A DNA stretch of 64,000 bases from Ectobius pallidus (GCA_964059195.1 CAXKWD010000005.1:93075882-93139881), one strand, 5' to 3'; shown: positions 36,401-44,984, numbered from the stretch's first letter. Translations and numbers: made by a program. The notes: a model not told the origin generated them from the letters alone.

Positions 36401-39400
36401 ACATTTTACGCTATTTTAGCACTGAAAAACTAGTTAGCAAATTTGTTTACTATACTCTTAAGACATGGCAAGAAATTGTTACCTAAGTTATAATACTTAT
36501 TACTATTTATAAGAAAAGTTGAATAACATGTGGACATAATAGTCCTACTCATTATGTTATGAGAAGAAAATAACTGCTATATCATATCTGACACACCAAC
36601 AATTCTTGTTTAATTAAATATTTTTTTAAAGTACAAATATAGAATTTTAGGTTTTGACTTTTGGGGTTCAAAACCCCCTGAACCCCCCTTTCCTAATCCA
36701 CTGTGGATTCTGCTTCCATGTTGTTGATTTGGTAAAACTTCTGCAAACTTTTTATGTCTCAACTGACTTTCAAATAATTGTCTTAAAAGAAAAAAACCTG
36801 ACTATAATAATTATTAATATACATTTTTTTCCTTGCGCCCCCCCCCCCGATATGGACGCTAATTTATTGACTATTCACTTCTAAAGAATTGGAAGAGACC
36901 TTTTAAAGTTATAAAACTTGACCATTTTTATTTTTAACATATAAAACGCTAATTTTGCCCCCCCCCCAGAAATTTCAATGACGCAGTCTGCGTCTTAACC
37001 CCCCCCCCCCTGTGGGCACCCCTGCAGATATCACATAAAAATATCTGAATGCAACAACAGAACTAAGTTATTCGATTAGCGAGTATAGCAAATATTAATG
37101 AGGCCTATTGATCTTTTGCACATTTGTGCCGATTTTCTTCTATTTATTTATTTCATTGAGAACATAAGATGCATAAACCTAATTACAATGAAGGCTTTTA
37201 AGAAAAGTACAAAAAATTAAGTACAATATACATCTAGATAATCTCAAAATAATTTTAAAAACTCGTCTTCAAAATACTAAACTCATATGAAAAGTATCAA
37301 TCTCAGAATAATTAGCCCTAAGGCTATAGCCTAGTTATATACTGTCATTTTACTCAATAGTGAACATTTTAAAGAAGTGTTTTTTTTTTTTTTTTTTTTT
37401 GCGCTTGAAATATATTTTGATTTTCGGTCCTTCTTGTAGATAGGCGTAGGCCTACATAAAAATGCATTATACTAAGTAAGGTGAAAACTATCTACTTTTT
37501 TACCACTATTTATTTATTTTTTAATTATGCATCCTTCTTTTGGTGTAAAAATGTTTGGATGAAATAAAATAATGTATCTTAAAATTCTCTGAATATGCCT
37601 ATAATAATCTTTAGGCCTAAAGAAATACCAAATAGGAATATAATAAAGACTTTCCACATTAAATTCTTTTCATAAAGTTTTTTAGGAAAAGTAAGTTGGA
37701 TATAGGCCATCATTATTTTCTTTAAAATATAACAATTTTAATAATCCATCTTGATTTTGTTAACTTAATAACTTTGACGTAGCAAGCTGCTTGTATTTCC
37801 AAAACTTAAAAAAAATAATAACTTTGATGTATTTTTTATTCAAAGTTATATCGTTACCAGTACATGTTTGTAGGCCTACCTGGTCTTAAAATGTGTAAAT
37901 AAAGTAAAATATATTTATTAGGCCTATATATATTACGCAATTTAACATTTTTCCAACTAAGGAGGCGGCTCTATAATCAAGGTAAATAATTAAGTAGAAG
38001 TTTTTTTCTTAATTCTGTAGATAGGCTATATATTAGCCTGTTATTTATAAACAACGAAGCTTAAAACAAACAGTCACCATTTAAAATATATAGCCATGGT
38101 AGAATTCTAGGCATAAGCTTGCCATTGTTAGTCTATGTATACAAGCATTTTACCACATATTTATTTATTTTAAGGTTCAATCCGTGAGCATATGATAATA
38201 ACAACAATATACACCTCTTACGCAATGATAAAAACACTAGGTTATTTTTTCCAATTAAATGTTACGATCCAGATATGGATAACATGTTCCGAACCTACAA
38301 ACATTTAGCTCAGCTGACACATAATTATATATTCTGAAGATTCTCGCATTAACACAAATCGATCAACAAAACAAACAGATTTTAACTAACTAAAAAATAC
38401 TAGACTTAACTGTTTTCTTCTAAAATATTCAAATAATGGCACTGAAAGCACGCGAAAATCACTTTTCTCATAAAGCAACAACAGAACTCCCGCTAAATCT
38501 GCTTCCCAGATGACGTGGTGCGCAATCTGGAAGAAAATCACATGCGTTTGCGCACGGCTTTTGAGCACCCCCTGGGTTATACTATACTGTGATGACACCG
38601 TTACTGATTCTGTAAGTCTAATCAATAAATTTCTATAAGATTTCAAAGTTGTAAAGTCCTTTTCGACTCATGGTGTATAACATTAACCTTTACAATGCTG
38701 AATAAATACAATAATATAAGCAATCATCAAGTGAAATCATCAGTGGGTTCTAAGTTTGAAATCAATATAAAGAATTATAATAGAATAACTAGTTCCTATG
38801 GATTACGGCCATAACGCAAGATTAAAAATTCTCACAATTTTACATGTAGCTTTATTCATAAATATTACATTTCTGCTTTTACGCAGTTTTTGAACGAAAT
38901 AATTTATACGTCAGTAGCAGTGAAAAGGTTAAGATCGGAAATATGGACTGAATGAAGCTACGGTATCAACGAATGCGCATTAATTAAACCTCCCTTGACA
39001 AAAGTGAAACACAACGAATGACTAGGCCTATCACTTAAGCTACCTATAATTCTGAAAAGCGGTACAAATGACCCTTTATGAATGAAAGTTATCCCACCTT
39101 AATTTCAAAATATGAAACGTATGCGAATAAAGTTACCTGTAATTCCGAAATACGATTTTTGACTAACACTTAAGCAAATAAAGTTACCTATAATTATTTC
39201 GATATCACTGTGCGAATGACAAGCGAATAAAGTTAGCCTACCTGCCATTTCGAAATACGATTACGAGAAAAACCTTTGCGGAAAAGTTACTTGTAATTCC
39301 GAAATGCGATGTATGAGTAACGCCTTATGAGAATGAAATTACTTGTAATTTCGAAATGCTGTGTACGAATGATACTTATCCTACCTTTTACATTCGAAAT

Positions 39401-42152
39401 ACGATATACGATAAAAATTTATTAAAAAAGTCACCTGTAATTCCACAATAGGTATACGAGAAAAACGTTTACCGTACAAATGACATTATCTGTAAAAGTT
39501 AAATGCGATGTACGAATAATACCAATGCGAATGAAATTATTTGCAATTTCTTCTAGTAATTTAATGCTTCAAGCACCTAGTTTACATGTAGACCAACAAT
39601 ATAGTTTATTAACAAACATGAAAGCCTCGTCTCACCACCGCCCGAGGAAAGGTTTTACAATGTGCTCCCTTTTAATGAGATCGGCTTTTGTTTGCTAATC
39701 CTAGAGTCAATGTATTTAACTTACACATTCTTCTGATGTGTCAGAAACTGTCATTTTTACACCTGGGTCGGAAAAAGGACAACTAGTTATTATTAGACTT
39801 AGGATTTTAGGTAAAAACCTATTTTAATCCTTAAGTGATATATGGACGGAAACTTGTATATGCATGTTTCATAAGTGACTATGCCTAAAACTGATACTTT
39901 TTATAGGACATAAAGCAGCCTATTTTTACGTTAGAGCCTAATATTGCCTTTTTGCTTGTTTCCCTCTAAAGTTCAAAATAAGTTACTTTTTTGTTATAAA
40001 TTCTAGCATTTATTTTCAGTTCGTACTAATTTTTTTAGCTCGGAATGTGCAGTACATGACACATTTGTGACTTGGTTAAATAGTAATGTTTCGTCTTCAG
40101 TAGAAAAATTCCTTGGAATCCCCAAGAAAGTGTAGTGTTTTTCTCCCGACTCCCACATCCAGTAACAAAAACAAAAACAAAACAAACAAACAAACAAACA
40201 AAAACAAACAAAAACAAAAAAGTAGTTCTCTGAATCACTGAGGGAAACAAGGAGTTGAATATGCTAGCGTGCGTAGCTTCTGGGCGCAGGGATTAGGTTT
40301 TCACTGTTATGGTAGTAATACAGGCCCTAATAATAGGTCTATATAATTCTGTGTACCATAGGCCTATATCTGTGTTTTATCATGATTATTGATTAATGGT
40401 GACTTCAATAAATATAATATTCTGCATTGCAATTGAGATATTTCAGAAAATTGGCAACTTAACGATTTTATAAGAGACTATTTTACGATTTTTAGAACCT
40501 ATTTTCCAATTTTTAGAGCCTATTTTAGGCATCTAAAACAGCACTTTTAGCGACCTAAAAGTCCGAAGTCTAGTTATTATACACTAACACAGCGGGTGCA
40601 ACTATTCAACACGATACAGGAGACAGACCGAACAAGCTCTATAAAAGACAGAAACCTGCCAGTATTGCTTCTAGGCCTTTAATGAGGGTCGCCTATTGTT
40701 CAGTAATCTCTATAGTTAAGGATAAGAATAAGAATAAGCCCGTGTCATCCCTTTATGGGCAAGGGCCTCCTGCTGTGATGCAGGGTGAGCTCACTTTTGA
40801 ACCTGCCAGGGGAGCTACTCCTGACAGATTGAACTTTCACTTCACTTGTCACGTCTGTTTGTTGAAGTATAGTGTCCGTTATTCATGTCCGGCGTGGAGT
40901 AGTCGTTTCTCTAACTCCTTCCATGTGCGTCGGCATTTTGCTACTCTGGACCACTGGCCACCCGCTATCTTCTTGAATACATCAGCCCATCGTACCTTCG
41001 GCCTTCCGACGGATCTCCTGCCAGTCCTTGGGTCCCACATTGTGACTGTCTGTGTCCATTTTGCTTGGTCCATTCGGCAGAGGTGGCCGCCCCATTTCCA
41101 TTTCAGTCGAAGTGCAGTCTCTATGATGTCTGTCATTCCTGTCTTACGTCTAACCTCTTCGCTTCTAATTCTGTCATGCAGGGAGATGTTTGTTATTGTA
41201 CGTTCCATTTTTCTCTGGCACCTCCTCAACAACGTTTTGTCGTTTTCAGTCATGGACCAAGTCTGACACCCATATAACAGTACAGGGTTGATGCAACGTT
41301 CTAAGACGAGTCTTTTTGTTGCTAGTGTTTGTTGTTTGTCACCCAGTATAAATTTTAGGGCCCAGAATTTCCTCCATGCTTGCGCTATTCTGCTCTTGAT
41401 TTCTTTCGTGCTGGTATTGTGGAAGGATACTGTTTGTCCAAGGTAGATGTATTCCTGTACATAGTCCAAGGGGTGGGCATCCACGATAACTGCTGCTTCC
41501 TGGTCGTTAGTCATTACTTTCGTCTTGCTGGGGTTCATGTTGAGACCTACTCTCTTGCTTGCCTCGTTTAGTTCCACCAGTTGTTTTCTGAGTTCTTCTG
41601 CTGATTTTGAGAATATTACAATATCATCTGCGAATCTTAAGTGCGTGAGGTTACGTCCATTTATGTTTATCCCTAGCTCATCCCATTCCAGTTCCTTAAA
41701 CACTTCTTCTAACAGGCTGGTGAAGAGCTTGGGTGAAATTGGGTCGCCCTGTTTGACGCCTTTCTGGAGTGGAAATTCCTCTCCTTCTTTATCCATTCTG
41801 ATTTTTGCTGTGGCATTTGCGTATAGCTTGTCCAGGATTCGGATGTATTTGAGCGGCACTCCTTGTTTATGTAGTCCTAGTAGTACTTGACCTTGGTCCA
41901 CTGAGTCAAATGCCTTTGTGGAGACGAGGGAAATTTTATCTGGGTGGCTCCAGAAACTGAAGCTTTCATGTTCTGGAATAGACTGTATCTGCATAATACG
42001 CGAACTGTTATTTTATTGTCTTTATTTTACAGAAGAGACCAGGAGCTGAAGACTCATCGGTAGGCACTGACAATACTACAGAGGCTGGTAGGACCACGGC
42101 TGCCAACTCAGCTGCGGGAGGAAGTGTAACTACAGCGGCAACAACCACGTAA
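18385..42152 (+). CDS. secreted helical protein, five exons
   Basis: Proposed exons: 18385-18442, 24840-25048, 28036-28254, 29845-30237, 42033-42152. The first junction splits a Gly codon (phase 1) and the others are phase 0. All introns are GT-AG, and the joined frame is open for 332 codons. Residues 1-19 form a Leu-rich signal peptide with cleavage probably near 19-24. The mature chain has no cysteine. It is rich in Lys, Ile, Ala and Asn, consistent with amphipathic helices over residues 40-290. It carries six N-glycosylation sequons (N26, N70, N81, N96, N257, N307). The exon 4/5 junction gives KKVKKRPG, a possible basic cleavage site, before a Thr/Ala/Ser-rich mucin-like tail. I recognise no family. 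It could be a haemolymph, salivary or cuticle-surface protein, but this is a guess. The introns hold many mobile elements. Confidence 0.75.
18443..19425. other. intron 1, first part, with a SINE-like fragment
   Basis: 18720-18905 looks tRNA-like (GACCTTGGTGGCGC..., then AAGTTCAATCTC), with an unrelated tail ending near CACACAAAATTATGGCAC. No target duplication seen. The rest is featureless. Confidence 0.35.
19426..19760 (-). pseudogene. LINE reverse transcriptase C-terminal end (jockey/CR1-like)
   Basis: On the minus strand the frame reads SRTVLKELENLPLPCIYILE, then HEHNTRTSDNIRL, then IMYNYLPQVIKVLNN. It stops at 19426-19428. The order L..LP...IYI.E, H..NTR, YN.LP is the signature of the last part of jockey/CR1-type LINE ORF2. 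Everything upstream is missing, so this is a 5'-truncated dead copy. The A/T-rich sequence to about 19230 is probably its 3' UTR. Confidence 0.75.
20270..20590 (+). repeat. unclassified interspersed repeat, copy 2 (longest)
   Basis: Starts ATAAGCAATCATCAAGTGAG and continues into the segment shared with 17410-17650. It joins the 5' portion seen at 38703 and 46857 to the 3' portion seen at 17410, so it is the best guide to the full unit. Confidence 0.65.
20664..20980 (+). mobile_element. tRNA-derived SINE, family A
   Basis: Same head (GTGGTCTTGGGGTTAGCGTC, GGTTCGATCCC) and body as 12503-12811, ending CCACGGAGTTTA. Flanking GCTTAGGGTAAGA and GTTTAGGATAAAG are probably a decayed target duplication. 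Confidence 0.85.
20981..21986. other. non-coding stretch (intron 1)
   Basis: No gene or element recognised, apart from a perfect hairpin TTGACAATTAC-CACA-GTAATTGTCAA at 21907-21932. Confidence 0.5.
21999..22394 (-). mobile_element. tRNA-derived SINE, family B
   Basis: Read on the minus strand, the head is GGCTGCGGTGGTCTAGAGGT (A-box region), then GGGATCAAACCC (B box). The body follows, and the tail is (GA)n, seen as TCTCTC at 22000-22013. A perfect 12-bp target duplication CACTAAACATTT lies at 21987-21998 and 22395-22406. A second copy is at 43717-44097. Confidence 0.9.
22407..23196. other. non-coding stretch (intron 1)
   Basis: Nothing recognised. Confidence 0.45.
23205..23802. mobile_element. 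hAT-type MITE (TAGACCTGGG family)
   Basis: Inverted ends TAGACCTGGGATTTTA[A]GGC lie at 23205 and 23802. The 8-bp flanks CTTATGTA and CTTATATA match at 7 of 8. Many internal GCCTATTT/GCCTAAAA motifs lie near both ends, the same plan as the TAGACTTCGG family. 598 bp, no transposase. Confidence 0.8.
24362..24728. mobile_element. candidate MITE with GGCAAGATGG termini
   Basis: The left end GGCAAGATGGTAATACGCGC and the inverted right end GGGAAAATGGTAGTATACGC match at about 20 of 26 positions. The 8-bp flanks GAAAATTT/GAAAGTTC match at 6 of 8. The inside has a GC-rich TGGCCGCTA duplication and a duplicated ACCCTTGCACCA..ATAATATTTCAC segment. Confidence 0.4.
24840..25048 (+). CDS. exon 2 of the secreted-protein gene
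   Basis: Acceptor TTTAATCTCAG|G; donor CAAGAG|GTAAGT at 25049. Encodes residues 20-89: EVSGQNETTTAVPQPP, then a Lys-rich amphipathic stretch with three of the six sequons. Confidence 0.75.
25076..25290. mobile_element. small MITE-like inverted repeat next to exon 2
   Basis: AAAGATCTCGCACGAAATCT... (25076-25103) is inverted at 25263-25290 with one mismatch over 28 bp. The interior has two direct copies of TTGTGCGAGAGAGA.AGGTAG. It begins 27 bp after the exon 2 donor. Target duplication not certain. Confidence 0.65.
25291..25900. other. non-coding stretch (intron 2)
   Basis: A 75-codon frame at 25723-25950 has no recognisable motif and runs into the hAT MITE, so it is not called. Nothing else seen. 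Confidence 0.45.
25909..26607. mobile_element. non-autonomous hAT, partner of the 13.7-kb element
   Basis: Termini CAGGGCCCGGATTCT[G/A]ATGAC lie at both ends. Flanks GTAATAAC (25901-25908) and ATAATAAC (26608-26615) match at 7 of 8. The left subterminal sequence is ATGACCTAAA and the right is ATGACATGTCAT. The 13700-16081 element has the same two asymmetric motifs, here in reverse order, so this copy lies in opposite orientation. ATGACCTAAAA-like sites recur near both ends. 699 bp, no transposase. Confidence 0.9.
26997..27026 (-). repeat. scrap of SINE family B
   Basis: ATTACTTCGACGTGAAAGGG matches the body of the copies at 22145 and 43868. Confidence 0.6.
27033..27810 (+). pseudogene. LINE reverse transcriptase remnant (jockey-like)
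   Basis: Reads WFSSNGLLMNQDKT, then with shifts GIRLDYQLLWDSHFDFV, a Leu-rich segment, LLFWGSSSRIKDLLLWQKRI, and a final KIAERIKQRLNSKF. The order matches the thumb/C-terminal end of jockey-type LINE ORF2. At least three frameshifts or stops are present. It is a dead copy in intron 2. Confidence 0.7.
28036..28254 (+). CDS. exon 3 of the secreted-protein gene
   Basis: Acceptor TTTCCTTACAG|ATT; donor TATGAG|GTAAGC at 28255. Encodes residues 90-162, phase 0 at both ends, with sequon NLS and a Gly/Ser/Ala-rich moderately hydrophobic stretch. Confidence 0.8.
28699..29400. mobile_element. MITE with 39-bp terminal inverted repeats
   Basis: AATTGAAGAGCTTTTAGCAA... runs 39 bp at 28699 and is inverted at 29400 with one mismatch. 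GGACTATGGTTGTTTTTGC-like motifs recur inside near 28731 (inverted), 28911, 29216, 29273 and 29360. 702 bp, no transposase, superfamily unknown; target duplication not clear. It sits in intron 3. Confidence 0.75.
29845..30237 (+). CDS. exon 4 of the secreted-protein gene
   Basis: Acceptor ATTTTTTCAG|GCA; donor GTAAAG|GTACTG at 30238. Encodes residues 163-293, phase 0 at both ends. This is the longest exon and is strongly helix-like, with repeated I/V..K..I patterns, sequon NHT, and ends in a basic KKVK. Confidence 0.8.
30238..31885. other. non-coding stretch (intron 4)
   Basis: Very AT-rich, with a TA-rich run at 31575-31622. The 81-codon frame at 30617 is AT-composition noise. Confidence 0.5.
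31886..32040 (-). repeat. LINE (RTE-like) 3' tail fragment
   Basis: AGCCCGTTTCATCCCTAAAG resembles the 3' end of the RTE copy at 40738 (AGCCCGTGTCATCCCTTTAT). Confidence 0.5.
32181..33231 (-). pseudogene. mariner-like transposase, one frameshift
   Basis: The N-terminus (start 33231, MATFTGAERAHCVLLFHETN) is a DUF4817-type helix-turn-helix DNA-binding domain. The frame then shifts at an A7 run (plus strand 32973-32979). The rest continues as STRRASREIGIPQKSVWRVL and a DDE core with Asp in IIFSDESTFH, Asp in YCQQDGAPPH and Asp in PPRSPDLTPMDFFLWG. By my count 36 residues separate the second and third Asp. It ends near 32181. The rest is uninterrupted, so the defect is a single base, real or a base-calling error. 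Confidence 0.85.
33326..34436 (-). mobile_element. P-like copy A
   Basis: Begins CACAGTATAGTATAACAGTA and ends with the inverse of GTATAACAGTAGCGAAGCTC. About 95 per cent identical to copy B by eye. Its outermost right bases are lost, replaced by the insertion of B. Confidence 0.75.
34221..34336 (-). CDS. THAP-domain first exon, copy A
   Basis: ATG (34336) opens 38 codons up to a donor GAGAG|GTAAGC. They hold the first half of a THAP zinc finger: C..4..C in ACGGINCTNS, then SFFRFPKDPER. THAP domains are DNA-binding fingers found at the N-terminus of P-element transposases and of domesticated THAP proteins. The second half (W, CxxH, AVPTIF) would be in a later exon, which I do not find, so this is a donor-only exon in a non-autonomous element. 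Confidence 0.6.
34437..35563 (-). mobile_element. P-like copy B, complete ends
   Basis: The terminal repeats, beginning CACAGTATAGTATAACAGTA and about 29 bp long, are perfect at both ends. A perfect 7-bp target duplication GTTATAC lies at 34430-34436 and 35564-35570. It inserted into the GTTATAC found in the terminal repeat of a related copy. 1127 bp. Confidence 0.8.
35340..35446 (-). CDS. THAP-domain first exon, copy B
   Basis: Equivalent to the exon at 34221, with ATG at 35446 and donor GAGAG|GTAAGC. Cysteines lie in ACGAKNCTNS and the centre is SFFRFPKDPER. A small change upstream (ATGTAAAATG) shortens the leader to three fewer residues. Confidence 0.6.
35884..37024. mobile_element. hAT-like element with CAGGGGTGCC termini
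   Basis: CAGGGGTGCC[T/C]ACA lies at both ends. CAGATAT is duplicated on both sides (35877-35883 and 37025-37031), 8 bp if a shared C is counted. The interior is C/G-homopolymer rich and has a ~130-bp tandem duplication at 36225-36485. No transposase. Confidence 0.75.
37025..38500. other. AT-rich interior of the composite insertion
   Basis: Poly-T run at 37380-37400; no coding sequence recognised. Confidence 0.5.
38703..38880 (+). repeat. unclassified interspersed repeat, copy 3
   Basis: ATAAGCAATCATCAAGTGAA and following text match 20270-20400. Confidence 0.6.
39035..39560. repeat. degenerate ~65-bp tandem repeat
   Basis: At least seven units with core GTTACCTGTAATTCCGAAATACGAT, each followed by GAATAA/GAGTAA-type spacers. 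Strongly diverged. No coding frame persists through it. Confidence 0.7.
39794..40572. mobile_element. hAT-type MITE (TAGACTTCGG family), uninterrupted copy
   Basis: Ends TAGACTTAGGATTTTAGG and inverse CCTAAAAGTCCGAAGTCTA. Perfect 8-bp target duplication GTTATTAT at 39786-39793 and 40573-40580. Homologous along its length to 13135-13699 plus 16090-16247. An (AAAC)n tract lies at 40165-40215. Confidence 0.92.
40720..41994 (-). mobile_element. 5'-truncated RTE-type LINE
   Basis: The 3' end carries the (CTTATT)n tail (plus strand GATAAGAATAAGAATAAG at 40721), typical of RTE elements. It stops within the RT gene near 41990. It lies antisense in intron 4, about 40 bp before exon 5. Confidence 0.8.
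40879..41994 (-). pseudogene. RTE reverse transcriptase, C-terminal two thirds
   Basis: An open frame of 371 codons. Reverse-transcriptase motifs in order: KAFDSVDQ, QGVPLKYI, LQKGVKQGDPISP (fingers/palm), HLRFADDIVIF (catalytic FADD), GLNMNPSKTKVM, YIYLGQTVS. The RTE-specific C-terminus follows: LLYGCQTWSMTENDKTLLRR, then RRKTGMTDI, and RSVGRPKVRWADVF. The EN domain and RT start are missing; the first 30 codons are upstream sequence after a frameshift. Copies DNA by target-primed reverse transcription when complete. Here it is a recent-looking dead fragment with no internal stop. Confidence 0.85.
42033..42152 (+). CDS. exon 5 of the secreted-protein gene
   Basis: Acceptor TTTATTTTACAG|AAG; stop TAA 42150-42152. 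Encodes residues 294-332: KRPGAEDSSVGTDNTTEAGR followed by a Thr/Ala/Gly tail, likely O-glycosylated. The LINE ends about 40 bp upstream, leaving the branch-point region barely intact. Confidence 0.75.
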   Translation, partial: KRPGAEDSSVGTDNTTEAGRTTAANSAAGGSVTTAATTT

Positions 42153-42655
42153 CAGTGAAACAATTTTTTTACAAGTATTGACTTTTAATTTTGCCATATC
42201 TCCGATCCGAAGTACAATATATTTATTCAAATGTCTGAACAAACAGATAAACAGGAAACATTAAATGTGATAATTTTCTGAAATTTTGAAGTCCAAATCT
42301 ATCGGCCTATGAGCCTCTCAAGTCTATGCCTTAGGATGGCTCTTTTGATATAAATTATTTACAACTTAATCTTGATACTATGAGTGCCCATTGGAGCTTA
42401 TAGAGCAAAATCTGCCACCTCCCCTCCTAAAAACAATTTGCCTATCATCATTAAAAGACTCCAAATATATTGTGCAAAACTATTTTTATTAATTAATTTT
42501 TCACATATCAGCTTGAATCATTATAGTCTAGTTGTAAAAATAGCGTTGAGTTACCTTTTCTAATTCATATAGGCAGACTATATTTTTGGAATTTTAAAAT
42601 ATTTTTTTTTGTTATTATATGACGGATCATTTTGGTCATCTACATTTTGTCTGTC

Positions 42656-42661
42656 AATAAA
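42656..42661 (+). terminator. candidate poly(A) signal of the secreted-protein gene
   Basis: AATAAA about 500 bp after the stop, followed by A/T-rich sequence. First canonical hexamer found downstream. Confidence 0.35.
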
Positions 42662-43701
42662 CAGATCCCCCCTCCGTAAATACTCTTTAATTACAATATA
42701 GGCCCTATTATTTTAATCATACTCTTTTCATTTGGTCTAATAACGTGAAAGAATTATTCTGAAATCAACCAATAGTAGTGTTCTTATCACATCTTCCTTC
42801 TTACACCAGCACCGCAATGGTCGAAGAGAGGTATAAACAAAAATGATAATGTTACGATAAGTGAGGTATCAAACAAGAATAAGATGAAATAGCTAAACGG
42901 CCAATACAGAACTTACGCAAAATATATGTAGAAGCAGTGTAATATGCATTCTCTTTATATGTTGACCAATCTCCTCTATAACGTGAATGAAATATGTCTT
43001 TTCCTATCTGCATAAATATGTTTATTTTTCGAGTAATAGGACTTGTAATATGCTGGATAATGTTCTATCAAGATTTTTTTCTTTAAAGAAGATCCCATAT
43101 TTTATTTACAATATACATAACACGTTCATTGGGTCAGTAAAATTAAAATTAAATTTTAATGTAAATAAATCGAAGAAAACTAGTAATGTCAACATTTATC
43201 TATGAGAGGATTTTAAACATATACTTTAAATATTTCTGGCTTTAAGGGATATGGTCTGTGAGCTTCAATCACGAATGATACTAATCTTATACTTTCTGTG
43301 TTGACTTTCATAAGATAGAGTGAGAAAAAAAACATAATCTTCGAAATTTCACAATCCAAATTGTGTACCATTGTTCTGTACACAGTTCATACACATTCCA
43401 ACCCGATTAGTCTGATACATTCAGAAAGTCCGTAATTATTTTGTACCTGGTCAAAATACTAGGCCTATTAACGAATTTCAAGTCTAAGTTGAATTTTAAA
43501 ATTTTAAAATATCCCAGTAAATAATATTAAAAAAAACTAATTAAGTCTGGAGATTCAAACTTTGAGAATTGTTACATCTTTACAGGATATAACTGTATCA
43601 AAAGTTCGTTCCAATAGACACGATAGAAAACATCCCAAAAGTTGAGTTTTCTCAGTGGAGTGTCCCCTTCAGAACAGTTACGATATTATCATAAAACCCG
43701 T
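42662..43701. other. non-coding stretch
   Basis: AT-rich. The 72-codon frame at 42987 is compositionally random. Nothing recognised. Confidence 0.45.
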
Positions 43702-43716
43702 CAGCTAAAAGTCAAT

Positions 43717-44097
43717 GACTGGCCGACTTTTTCCTGTAACTCCTACGGTGGGGCATAGGGCCTCCAATTGGAGATGTCATTACCTAGATTAATTTTGTTA
43801 CGCCTATTTTCCGAGAGAGAGGACAGAGGGTCAGGTGGTCACGGATCTCCCTATGGAAATTTAGGTATTACTTCGACGTGAAAGGACCAAGAAATTTTGT
43901 CCAGAGACTCTAGTTTAGTTTTGGAGTTATTTTACGTGCCCCAAATCATACGACACGAACCCCAGCTTAAAGTCCCTCCCGAAGGACTCAGTGCCTGGGA
44001 TTTTTACGGCCTGAAAATTCATCTGCCGCGTTCGGATTCAATCCCGCAATCTTCGGATCTACAAATGGGCACGCTACCTCTACACCACCATAGCCGA
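43717..44097 (-). mobile_element. tRNA-derived SINE, family B, second copy
   Basis: Same body and head as 21999-22394. The 15-bp target duplication CAGCTAAAAGT[C/T]AAT lies at 43702-43716 and 44098-44112. Confidence 0.9.
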
Positions 44098-44214
44098 CAG
44101 CTAAAAGTTAATAGTAGACTTTTTTTAACTAGATTCCCTAAGGAAGTGGTGCACCGGATGTTTTTTTCCCGCAAGAGTTCTTTCATAGGCCTATAAGTCT
44201 ACAGACAAAAGGCT

Positions 44215-44300
44215 GTCACATTTAAACATACATAGATGCCATCGACCAGGGCCGGGATCGAACCCACTACCTAGCCATGGCCATACACACAGCGTGATTT
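44215..44300 (-). mobile_element. candidate SINE fragment, further family
   Basis: On the minus strand GGGTTCGATCCCGG is a B box after GTATGGCCATGGCTAGGTAG. No target duplication seen. Confidence 0.35.
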
Positions 44301-44984
44301 GAACAGAACGAAATATTTGGTCCCACACAGCCGTCTTATTTTCATAGACTATTCCACTCATACTATGATAGTGTTTGATATTGAACAATAACGTTTAGCA
44401 GTTCCTCGGATATAGACCAATCACGGCCATTTATCGTACAATATTCTTTTAAGAATCGCGAGGATGGCATTTTATCGGGTTATACAGTCTGCTCCTTACT
44501 GGGCACGTAAGCATCAGTGTGTAGTGATTAATACGACACATGCTGCCATTAAGCAACACAAAAACAAATTATTTTGTACAACGTAACTTGCTCGGAAATA
44601 TAAATATTAGAAATGTACATTGATTAAAAACACAATTTCGATTCGGCGCAAGCTAGTTGGTGTGCTGTTAGCTTACCTGAATGAAGTTATCTATGTCTTT
44701 TATGCACCATTGGTAACATTGATCACAACATGGTATCTCGAATCGATTCATGGATGGTTGATTCGTGGTATGCCGTGTTTTCGGAGCTGTTAGTTTTGTT
44801 TTTATACAATAAAGCACAAAAGTAATTATTATTTGTATAATCCGTTACATTTTTACTCATGGAATAGTCTTAATAAATCTAACTCGAGTTGACGAGTTTC
44901 ATCAGATAAATTCGCTTCTGTTGCGCAGTCGCGGAATCTATCGAGTCAACTCTCGTGGGATTACCTATGATAAATATCTGTACC

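Larger units (their letters stand above)
33326..38591. mobile_element. composite P-like insertion inside the mariner terminal repeat
   Basis: The ends are CACAGTATAGTATAAC (33326 and inverted at 38591). Flanks CTGACAC and ATGACAC match at 6 of 7; the mutated base is inferred from the other mariner end. It holds copy A (33326-34436), copy B (34437-35563), a hAT-like element (35884-37024) and about 1.5 kb of AT-rich DNA. GACGTCATC.GGGAAGCA is inverted between about 35637 and 38500, an inner pair of repeats. It contains no transposase beyond the THAP exons. Confidence 0.7.
32050..38675 (-). mobile_element. IS630/Tc1/mariner element split by a 5.3-kb insertion
   Basis: The left end CAGGGTGAGTCAAAAAGGAC follows TA (32048). 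The matching right end (CACCATGAGTCGAAAAGGAC on the minus strand) precedes TA at 38676. The terminal repeat is about 120 bp. In the right copy it is broken after CTGACAC (33325) and resumes at ATGACAC (38592). Subtracting the insertion and its 7-bp duplication leaves about 1.35 kb with one transposase gene. Confidence 0.9.

Noticed and set aside
36654..36884. 76-codon frame
   Set aside because: Lies in the homopolymer-rich interior of a hAT-like element; no motif.
40003..40250. Cys/Phe-rich minus-strand frames
   Set aside because: Translation of the (AAAC)n tract in the hAT MITE.
40682..41890. Plus-strand frames of 194 and 121 codons
   Set aside because: They are antisense shadows of the RTE reverse transcriptase.
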